Origin: Bin18 sp965242795
GTDB lineage: Bacteria; Desulfobacterota; Binatia; Bin18
Length of the DNA stretch: 64,000 bases
NCBI GenBank assembly: GCA_965242795.1
Contig: OZ251505.1
Span: forward strand, 2,356,001 to 2,420,000
Direction of reading: 5' to 3'
Shown: piece by piece, positions 55,014-64,000 of the stretch
How the letters are laid out: every line of letters begins with the position of its first letter
How positions within the stretch are numbered: position 1 is the first letter of the stretch
Translations under genes and position numbers: made by a program
The notes under the pieces: generated by a model
What the model saw: the letters and a program-made list of their open reading frames with translations, nothing else
Databases searched by the model: none
Told to the model about the DNA's origin: nothing

Positions 55014-55538
55014 ATGCCGCCCTCGCGCTCCGCGGCCGAACGGCCGGCCACGCAAACGCCGCTCGGCTACGCCTACAGCCTGTTGGCGCGCCGCGACTAC
55101 AGCGAGGCACGCCTGACCGAGAAAATGGAAGCCAAAGGATTCACGCCGCGCGGCGTCGCCTCCGCGGTCGCTACGCTCAAGCGTCGCGGTCATCTCGACG
55201 ACGGGCGGTTGGCTGCGGTGCTCGCCGAACGGTTCGCCGCACAGGGATTCGGGCCGGCCGGGATACGCGCCAAGCTCGACCAGCGCGGGCTGCACGACGC
55301 GGTGATCGAAAGCGCGCTGGCAGCGAGCGGGGACCGGTCGCCGAGCGAAGCCGCGCGCCGGCTCGTGGAAACCCGCTATTCCCCGGACGCGCTGGCCGAC
55401 CCGCGCACGTACGCACGTGCCTACCGGCTGCTGATCCGGCGCGGCTATGCGAGCGAGACCGCGGCACAGGTGATCGAGGAATTCTGCGGGGCCGCGGCCG
55501 ACGGCCGGTTCGACGAACCGTCACCGTCCACGTGCTGA
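55014..55538 (+). CDS. recX: RecA regulator RecX
   Basis: The 174-residue basic helical product has the three-repeat RecX fold: YAYSLLARRDYSEARLTEKM, YGHLDD-like RRGHLDDGRLAAVLAERF and AYRLLIRRGYASETAAQVIEEF. RecX binds RecA filaments and limits recombinase activity. It is directly downstream of recA on the same transcript. Confidence 0.93.
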   Translation: MPPSRSAAERPATQTPLGYAYSLLARRDYSEARLTEKMEAKGFTPRGVASAVATLKRRGHLDDGRLAAVLAERFAAQGFGPAGIRAKLDQRGLHDAVIESALAASGDRSPSEAARRLVETRYSPDALADPRTYARAYRLLIRRGYASETAAQVIEEFCGAAADGRFDEPSPSTC

Positions 55539-55570
55539 CCGACGGTAGGCTTGCAGGAGTTCCCGTGGTC

Positions 55571-55640
55571 TTCTTTCCCCTCTCCCCCGGATCAAGTCCG
55601 GGGCAGGCTCCGGCCCTCCCCCACGAGGGGGGAGGGAATG
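55571..55640. repeat. hairpin repeats between recX and alaS
   Basis: CCCCCGGATCAAGTCCGGGG (about 55584-55603) and CCCTCCCCCACGAGGGGGGAGGG (55614-55636) are two adjacent stem-loops. The first resembles a stretch inside MITE copy 1 (9975-10000), the second the hairpin at 17471-17494. They may end the recA-recX transcript. Confidence 0.55.
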
Positions 55641-55719
55641 TTTCGCCCGCGCCCCGAGTCGTCTCGATCCCTGCTCCCCTCGTGAGAGCGGGTTGGGGAG
55701 CAGCAGGCAGCGTCAACCT

Positions 55720-58368
<2,649 letters not shown>

Positions 58369-58404
58369 CGGTGGAGGCGACCGGCTCGGGCTCGCACGAA
58401 GTCA

Positions 58405-58515
58405 AGGGTCAGAGTAAGGACGCTGAGCCTGTCGAAGCGTCGAACCACGGAGAGATGGACGAACGGAGACACTTCGACACCCTTCGACAGGCTCAGGGAA
58501 CAAGCTCAGCGTCCT
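58405..58515. repeat. inverted pair of CTGAGCCTGTCGAAG-type repeats before phoH
   Basis: AAGGACGCTGAGCCTGTCGAAG (about 58417-58438) and CTTCGACAGGCTCAGGG...CAAGCTCAGCGTCCTT (about 58484-58518) can form a long stem-loop. It fills most of the 154-base gap between alaS and phoH. Confidence 0.7.
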
Positions 58516-58522
58516 TGTCGAT

Positions 58523-59707
58523 GTGGACGGAGGCCGCTTGGCGCAGACCGTGACCACGGACACCTCCCAGTTCGAGTTCGGGAACCAGCGCTTCCTGCGC
58601 GACCTGCTCGGACAGCACGACGCCCACGTCCGCGGGATCGAGAACGCCCTGGGCGTCACGATCACCGCCGCGGGCCACACGATCACGATTGCCGGCGACC
58701 CGTCGCAACGCGAGTTGGCCGGCCGCATCCTCACCCAACTGTACGGGCTCATCCAGCGCGGCTATCCCGTCTATCCCAGTGACGTGGATTATGCGGTTCG
58801 CATCCTCAGCCGCGACCGCGACGCGAACCTGCAGGACATCTTTCTCGACACGGTCTATGTTTCGTCCAAGCGGCGCACGATCACGCCCAAGAGCGTGGCG
58901 CAAAAGGCGTACATCGACGCCATGCGCGCGTACGACATCGTGTTCGGCATCGGGCCCGCGGGCACCGGCAAGACGTATCTGGCGATGGCCGTGGCCGTCG
59001 CCGCACTGATGAAGGCGCAGGTGCACCGCGTGGTGCTGACCCGGCCCGCGGTGGAGGCCGGGGAGAAGCTGGGCTTTTTGCCAGGAGACTTGGCCGAGAA
59101 GATCAACCCGTATCTGCGCCCGCTGTACGATGCGCTGTACGACATGGTGGACTTCGACCGCGGCAAGAAGATGATCGAGCGCGGGACGATCGAGGTGGCG
59201 CCGCTGGCCTTCATGCGCGGGCGGACGCTGAACGATGCGTTCGTCATTCTGGACGAGGCGCAGAACACGACCCGCGAACAGATGAAGATGTTTCTGACCC
59301 GGCTCGGCTACGGCTCGAAAGCCGTCATCACGGGTGATATTACCCAGGTGGACCTGCCGGCCGGCACGCGCTCCGGTTTGATCGAAGCCCGCCACATTCT
59401 GCGCGACGTGGCGGGGATCAACTTCACGCTGTTCACGGAAAAGGACGTCGTCCGGCACCGGCTCGTCCAGGACGTCATCACCGCCTATGAACGCGACCAG
59501 GAAACGCGACAGCGACGCGGACGGGAAGCCCGCGCCCGCCGCCACCACGACCGGCGGACGGCGCGGCTTGGTCATCGACGTGCACGGCACGGTGCCGAGA
59601 GTACCCCGGAGCGAGATCCGGCGCTGGAGCCGGACGATCCTGCGTCGTCTGAACCGCCCCCGGGCGGAACTGAGCCTGGCCTTCGTGACCGATCCGGCGA
59701 TCCGTGA
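58523..59707 (+). CDS. phoH: PhoH-family ATPase (YbeZ-like)
   Basis: The 394-residue product has an N-terminal KH-like part (QFEFGNQRFLRDLLGQHD) and the PhoH ATPase with Walker A FGIGPAGTGKTYLAM (about residues 142-156), AFVILDEAQNTTREQM and TGDITQVDLP. It pairs with YbeY in ribosome and RNA maintenance. The start is a GTG placed next to a repeat; later GTG or TTG codons are possible. The homologous part ends near residue 325. The last 70 arginine- and proline-rich residues overlap ybeY in another frame. Confidence 0.93.
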   Translation: MDGGRLAQTVTTDTSQFEFGNQRFLRDLLGQHDAHVRGIENALGVTITAAGHTITIAGDPSQRELAGRILTQLYGLIQRGYPVYPSDVDYAVRILSRDRDANLQDIFLDTVYVSSKRRTITPKSVAQKAYIDAMRAYDIVFGIGPAGTGKTYLAMAVAVAALMKAQVHRVVLTRPAVEAGEKLGFLPGDLAEKINPYLRPLYDALYDMVDFDRGKKMIERGTIEVAPLAFMRGRTLNDAFVILDEAQNTTREQMKMFLTRLGYGSKAVITGDITQVDLPAGTRSGLIEARHILRDVAGINFTLFTEKDVVRHRLVQDVITAYERDQETRQRRGREARARRHHDRRTARLGHRRARHGAESTPERDPALEPDDPASSEPPPGGTEPGLRDRSGDP

Positions 59708-60017
59708 ATTGAACCGCCGCTACCGCGCCCGCGACACCCCGACCGACGTATTGTCGTTTCCCCTGGCCGACGAAGTCTGCCCCGACCTCCTGGGCGACGT
59801 CGTCATCTCGGTCGATACGCTCCGTCGCCAAGCGCGCCAACGCAAACGCAGCGTGGCGGACGAACTCCTGCGTCTGCTCATTCATGGCATCCTGCACCTG
59901 GTGGGCTACGACCACGAAGTCTCTCCCGCCGAGGCGCAGCGGATGCGCCGGATGGAGAGAGAGACGAAGACAGCGGTGCGTGGCGTCGATGCAGCCGGGT
60001 CCCGTAGGTCGGCGTAG
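59487..60017 (+). CDS. ybeY: endoribonuclease YbeY (16S rRNA maturation)
   Basis: The 176-residue product has ELSLAFVTDPAIRELNRRYR, TDVLSFPL and the zinc motif LIHGILHLVGYDHE (H3XH5XH type, about residues 131-144). It overlaps the end of the phoH frame by 221 bases. The last residues (GSRRSA) are encoded inside an inverted repeat. A later in-frame start would shorten the overlap. Confidence 0.94.
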   Translation: MNATRKRDSDADGKPAPAATTTGGRRGLVIDVHGTVPRVPRSEIRRWSRTILRRLNRPRAELSLAFVTDPAIRELNRRYRARDTPTDVLSFPLADEVCPDLLGDVVISVDTLRRQARQRKRSVADELLRLLIHGILHLVGYDHEVSPAEAQRMRRMERETKTAVRGVDAAGSRRSA

Positions 60018-60083
60018 CGAAGCGTAAGCCGACGAAGAAGCTGGGATACCGGGTTACACCTCTGGCCAACCCAACCTACGGGT
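60001..60083. repeat. inverted repeat at the 3' end of ybeY
   Basis: CCCGTAGGT (60001-60009) pairs with ACCTACGGG (60074-60082), with an inner GGCGTAGCGAAGCGTAAGCCGAC hairpin. It contains the ybeY stop codon and may act as its terminator or be a dispersed element. Confidence 0.6.
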
Positions 60084-60188
60084 TGACCACGTTCTGGATT
60101 GGGGATGGTGGAAAAGGCCATGCGCTGCAGGACCCGGTCCGGCGGGAAATGGCAAGGACGCGGCGCGGTGCTCACCGCCTCATTGCTC

Positions 60189-61770
60189 CTACCTGTTAGC
60201 GTAGTAGAGGCCATGGAACTCGAAGAGCCAAGCGTTCTTCGACAACGCATCAGGGAACCCAGTCAGACTCGACATGTTATGTATATGGTGGAAAACGTTC
60301 AGGATTTTGCCGTCCGAAAGACGAATCTCGAAGGCCCGGCCGCGGTTGGGGTCGACAAGCAGGACGCGACGCTTGTCGGGGGAAACATCGAATTGTCCGA
60401 AGATCGGCGTGTACCAGTCTCCCAGCGATTCCGGCGTATCGTCATTGGGAAAGATTGTGGTCTCCTTGCCGGTAGCGAGATCGACCATCAACAGCCGAGA
60501 AGGGCCATAGGTACCGTCGGTACCCTGGTTATCGAATATCAGGAACCGTGCCTTCTCCAGATGGCGGACTCCATGCTGCATGCGGAAACTGCCCTGCACG
60601 AGCCTTTTCAGTTGACGGTTGTCACGGTCCAGGATACCGAAAGCATGCATATTCCTCATAGAAACCACCAAGTCGCCAGGCGCGATGCCGGCGGCACCGC
60701 CGGCATCTTGTCCAAGCAGGTGCACAAAGTTGACATGGGTAGGGTTACATTCCTTGCGCGATCCAGCCAAGCTGCCCGCATAACGGGATTGAACAATCAC
60801 ATCCAGGACGGAAATCTCTTCTAGGAGGCCGCCGCGCCCGTCAATGACGTGGATCTGATCCTCCCAAATCATGCGCCTAGGGCACTTCAGTTCCGATGTG
60901 TGGCCAGGTCCGACTGTATACTGCAGGCGGGTCCGCTCGAATCGCACACTCGGCACCAGAATCAATTCTTCATCGACCACATGGGGCCAGTGGTGACTGT
61001 AGTCCTTACGGTACCAGCGCGGCTGCCCGTCGGGACCTACCCGTGCAACGCCGCCCCCGTAGGGATGACTTTTGTTAAAGGAGAACGTAACTAACAGGTC
61101 GCCGCTGGGGTACGGCGAGAGAGAAACGAACTTTATATCGTTCGAAAACGACCAACCCAAGGGATGCTCGTACGGGTAGTCGGACTCCTCCACGATGTTC
61201 GCCTTCATCACATCTTCGGGTCGAAACGGGTAAGCGCGGCGGACCGCCCCGGAACGCGAGGACTCTACCGCCAGACAGCCCCAGGGCCCAGGACAATGGT
61301 CGAGAAACGTCCCGATTTCTCCTTTCACCAGGACCGGGTCGTCGAGTTCATCGCCGGCGATGGACTTGACGCGCGCTGCCGCGGCGGCCGTATGCGGAAC
61401 GCGGGCTCCCGGGCACATCAGCCGAGGCATGCGAAAGTCCCTTCTCATCTCTTCCAAGGAGTTTTCGGCCACGGAGGCGCACTCCTCCACGGAGACCCTC
61501 TGGTCGGCAACGCCGGCCGGGTTCCACAAATCCAGCAAGTCCAGATGGACGACCAGCGTCTTGTAAGCGGAATTTACCACGGGGAACGGATAAATCTTTG
61601 AATACTGAACATACATGCCAGTAAAGAACGCGGCCAGGATCGCCCCCACGACGAACAGAAACAATAGGAACGGCGATTGATGCCCCCCTCGGAGCGGATA
61701 TAGTCGCAGACGGCTGGCGGGCCGCCTCAGACGAAGCGGACCGAGTGCTCTCTTTCGTTGGGGCGTCCAT
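60189..61770 (-). pseudogene. arylsulfotransferase-like exported protein, copy 1, out of frame at a G6 tract
   Basis: The body of the protein (60189-61664 frame, about 490 residues) has a membrane anchor, VVGAILAAFFTGMYVQYSKI, and arylsulfotransferase-family motifs THVNFVHLLGQD, GDLVVSMRNMHAFGILDRD, MQHGVRHLEKARFLIFDNQG and LLMVDLATGKETTIFP. The ATG with a ribosome site (TAGGAG) is at 61770 and reads MDAPTKESTRSASSEAA. That frame is one base off the body: removing one G from the G6 run (61683-61688) would join them exactly. The body itself has only a TTG start at 61664. It is either phase-off or a recent mutant. It is a tandem paralog of 61978-63582. Confidence 0.75.
61683..61688 (-). repeat. 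G6 tract at the frameshift point of copy 1
   Basis: Six Cs on the plus strand. With five the ATG at 61770 would read into the membrane anchor and sulfotransferase-like domain; with six it runs on out of frame. It corresponds in position to the 12-base tract of copy 2. Confidence 0.6.
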
Positions 61771-61977
61771 GGACTCTCCTACAAAAGTATCAACTCGTAA
61801 GCAGAACTTCATCACACCAAACTGTACTTTGCAATAGTAGTGTCCGACTCTATTTAATCGAGATAGGCTGAGTCAGCCGGTGTCTCTCCGGCGAAACCGT
61901 ACACCCGCTCAGCAAGCAGAGGTTGGTCCGTCACCGTGAACGTCCACGGGCAAGGACGCTGTGCCGTGCTCACCACC

Positions 61978-63582
61978 TCATTGCTCCCACCTGTTGGCGT
62001 AATGGATGCCATGGAACTCGAAGAGCCACCATGGGTTTTTCGTTAACAGCTTGGGGAACCCGGCCCCCGTCAGACTCGACACGTCATGTATTTGATGGAA
62101 AACGTTCAGGAGTTCGCCGTCCGAAAGACGAATCTCGAAGGCCCGACCGCGGTTGGAGTCGACAAGCAGGACGCGACGCTTGTCGGGGGAAACATCGAAT
62201 TGTCCGCCGAACTTCACGAACCATTTTCTCAGATGTTCCGGCGTATCGTCATTGGGAAAGATTGTGGTCTCCTTGCCGGTAGCGAGATCGACCATCAACA
62301 GCCGAGAAGGGCCATGTGTGCCGTCGGTGCCCTGGTTATCGAATATCAGGAACCGTGCCTTCTCCAGATGGCGGACTCCATGCTGCGCGCGGAAACTGCC
62401 CCGCACGAGCCTTTTCAGTTGACGGTTGTCACGGTCCAGGATACCGAAAGCATGTATGTTCCTCATAGAAACCACCAAGTCGCCAGGCGCGATGCCGGCG
62501 GCACCGCCGGCATCTTGTCCAAGCAGGTGTACGAAATTGACATGGGTGGGACCGCAGTGGGCGAGGCCGTGCACGTCAGCCAAGATGCCCGCATAGCGGG
62601 ACTGGAGAATAGCATCCAGGACGGAAATCTCTTTCAGGAGACGCCCGCGCCCGTTGATGACGTTGATCTGATCCTCCCAAATCATGCCGCCGGTAGGGCA
62701 ACGCAATTCCGATGTTTCGCCAGGCCCGACTGAATACTGCAGGCTGGTCCGCTTGAATCGCGCCCCCGGCACCAAAATCAAGTCTTCATCGATCACATAG
62801 GACCAGTGGTGACTGTAGTCCTTACGGTACCAGCGCGGCTGCCCGTCGGGACCTATCCGCGCAACGCCGCCCCCATAAGGATGACCTCTGGCAAACTGGA
62901 ACACAACCAGCAGGTCGCCACTGGGGTGCAGCGAGAGAGTAAAGGAACTGAAATCGTTCGAAAACGACCAACCCAAGGGAAGCTCGTACGGGTAGTCGGA
63001 CTCCTCTACGATGTTCGCCTTCATCACATCTTCGGGTCGAAACGGGTAAGCGCGGCGGACCGCCCCAGAACGCGAGTACTCTACCGCCAGACAGCCGAAG
63101 TGCCCGGGACAAAGGTCGAGAAACGTCCCGACTTCTCCTTTCATCAGGACCGGGTCGTCGAGTTCATCGCCGGCGATGAACTCGACGCGTGCCGCTGTTG
63201 CCTCGCGCCTACTTGGGCAAATAATGCGGGGTACGTACCTGAAAAAGTCTCTTTGGCGCTTCACTAGCTTTCTCAAGGATTTTCCGGGCAGGGGGACACA
63301 CTCCGTTATGGATGATGTACTCCGGTCGGCACTGCCGGCCGGGTTCCACAAATCCAGATGGACGGTCAGCGTCTTGTAAGCGGAGTTTATCAGAGGGAAC
63401 GGATAAATCTTTGAATACTGAACGTACATGCCTGTGAAGAACGCGGCTAGGATCGCCGCCACGACGAACAGAAACAACGGGATCGCCGATTGGTGCCCCC
63501 CCCCCCCGGGCGGGTGTGATCGCAGGCGGCTGGTGGGCCATCGTGGATGAAGTGGATCAAGTACTCTCTTTCGCTGAGGCAT
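61978..63582 (-). CDS. arylsulfotransferase-like exported protein, copy 2
   Basis: The 534-residue product starts at ATG 63582 (TAGGAG 8 bases upstream). It has a basic, proline-rich N-terminus, four glycines from a G12 tract, then the anchor PLFLFVVAAILAAFFTGMYV and a large extracytoplasmic domain. Motifs are THVNFVHLLGQD, VVSMRNIHAFGILDRD, AQHGVRHLEKARFLIFDNQG and DKRRVLLVDSNRGRAF. These match the arylsulfotransferase (ASST) superfamily, beta-propeller enzymes or homologs. Catalysis is uncertain. Long parts are nearly identical in DNA to copy 1. It is in frame at present, but any change in the tract length would shut it off. Confidence 0.78.
   Translation of the reverse strand: MPQRKRVLDPLHPRWPTSRLRSHPPGGGGHQSAIPLFLFVVAAILAAFFTGMYVQYSKIYPFPLINSAYKTLTVHLDLWNPAGSADRSTSSITECVPLPGKSLRKLVKRQRDFFRYVPRIICPSRREATAARVEFIAGDELDDPVLMKGEVGTFLDLCPGHFGCLAVEYSRSGAVRRAYPFRPEDVMKANIVEESDYPYELPLGWSFSNDFSSFTLSLHPSGDLLVVFQFARGHPYGGGVARIGPDGQPRWYRKDYSHHWSYVIDEDLILVPGARFKRTSLQYSVGPGETSELRCPTGGMIWEDQINVINGRGRLLKEISVLDAILQSRYAGILADVHGLAHCGPTHVNFVHLLGQDAGGAAGIAPGDLVVSMRNIHAFGILDRDNRQLKRLVRGSFRAQHGVRHLEKARFLIFDNQGTDGTHGPSRLLMVDLATGKETTIFPNDDTPEHLRKWFVKFGGQFDVSPDKRRVLLVDSNRGRAFEIRLSDGELLNVFHQIHDVSSLTGAGFPKLLTKNPWWLFEFHGIHYANRWEQ
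63496..63507 (-). repeat. G12 homopolymer tract in the N-terminal coding region of copy 2
   Basis: Twelve consecutive Cs on the plus strand encode four Gly codons about 25 codons after the start. Runs of this length slip during replication and are typical of phase-variable surface genes. Confidence 0.75.
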
Positions 63583-63669
63583 CCATATACTCCTACGGAC
63601 AGGAACAACTCACTATAGCAGAATCTGTTTCTGCTGACGAGACCTTGTATCGTAGCGTCTGACTCTCCT

Positions 63670-63930
63670 TCAATCAGGAGAGCTGGAACTGGCCAGCGGC
63701 CAATCACGGGCGCATTCACGAATACGACCCTCCCCGGTCAAATCTCCCTTGCCGACTGCCAGCGCGAGCACGCTGGCGGCGCGTAACCGGACATGATCGT
63801 CGAGATCTTCGTATTCCGACGCCAAGGCGTAGGTGCGCTGCGTGACCGGGGCGTCCACCGTGTATTCGACGGACTGCGAACGGCGGTGATCTACGAAGCG
63901 GCGCACCATCAGCCCCAACCGTTGCTTCAC
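63670..63930 (-). CDS. possible small hypothetical protein
   Basis: An 86-residue frame with plausible composition (VDAPVTQRTYALASEYEDLDD, RLRAASVLALAVGKGDL). I recognise no family, and an overlapping frame (63716-63976) is also open. It may be the end of a longer broken gene. The last 70 bases of the window hold nothing clear. Confidence 0.3.
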   Translation of the reverse strand: MKQRLGLMVRRFVDHRRSQSVEYTVDAPVTQRTYALASEYEDLDDHVRLRAASVLALAVGKGDLTGEGRIRECARDWPLASSSSPD

Positions 63931-64000
63931 TATCTGAGGGTCGACGCATGCGCAGCCCTACTCTCATAATCAACATCTCTCATGATCAACATCGTTGTCA

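Overview
The window is 64 kb of high-GC DNA from a Gram-negative bacterium. Evidence for an outer membrane is two TonB-dependent receptor genes plus a remnant of a third, an RTX protein beside a type I secretion ABC gene, and lipoproteins. The order cinA-thpR-recA-recX-alaS-phoH-ybeY, the eukaryote-type glutamine synthetase, the CoA-transferases and amidase, and a UGSC-type selenoprotein suggest an uncultured proteobacterium-like or deltaproteobacterium/Tectomicrobia/NC10-like lineage. No rRNA or other firm taxonomic marker is present, so this placement is a guess.

Layout. 1-0.7 kb: mazEF. 0.8-3.5 kb: a cyclase-family hydrolase, a conserved cysteine-rich protein, and a selenoprotein read through an in-frame TGA at 3282-3284. 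4-10 kb: a conserved hypothetical gene, fumC, a DUF502 membrane protein, type II glutamine synthetase and an amidase. 9.9-15.4 kb is repeat-rich: three copies of a MITE-like element with terminal inverted repeats, a fragment of an amidohydrolase gene, an RTX protein with an apparent 5' frameshift, a truncated type I secretion ABC gene, and a Fic gene. 15.4-20 kb: family III CoA-transferase, a stand-alone Lrp-type ligand-binding domain, a lipoprotein, MntA-HepT, and a thiamine-diphosphate enzyme. 20-31 kb: palindromic repeats, a TonB receptor without a plug domain, a nitroreductase, an intact TonB receptor, a GT-C-like membrane protein, a decayed FAD oxidoreductase gene, two secreted proteins and a TonB-receptor remnant. 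31-44 kb: an HTH-methyltransferase fusion, a MaoC dehydratase, HigBA, a two-component operon, a glycosyltransferase, a gamma-glutamyltransferase-family gene, a stress cluster (HPF, Usp, ferritin-like), a second solitary methyltransferase and a HIT-like protein. 44-52 kb: a zinc alcohol dehydrogenase with a CoA-transferase, an Mre11/Rad50-like pair, a retropepsin-like protein, and VapBC. 52-60 kb: the conserved housekeeping run. 60-63.6 kb: two tandem arylsulfotransferase-like exported proteins, with G-tracts of 6 and 12 bases near their 5' ends that look able to switch reading frame.

The most interesting items are the selenoprotein that ordinary ORF calling cuts in half; the tandem arylsulfotransferase-like genes, where copy 2 is in frame and copy 1 is one G out of frame; the Mre11/Rad50-like pair with an altered metal motif and no zinc hook; and the repeat families that sit at nearly every broken gene end. 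Five toxin-antitoxin or Fic loci, two solitary methyltransferases and many decayed genes point to a plastic genome. The cinA-to-ybeY run and the fumC-glutamine synthetase region look stable.
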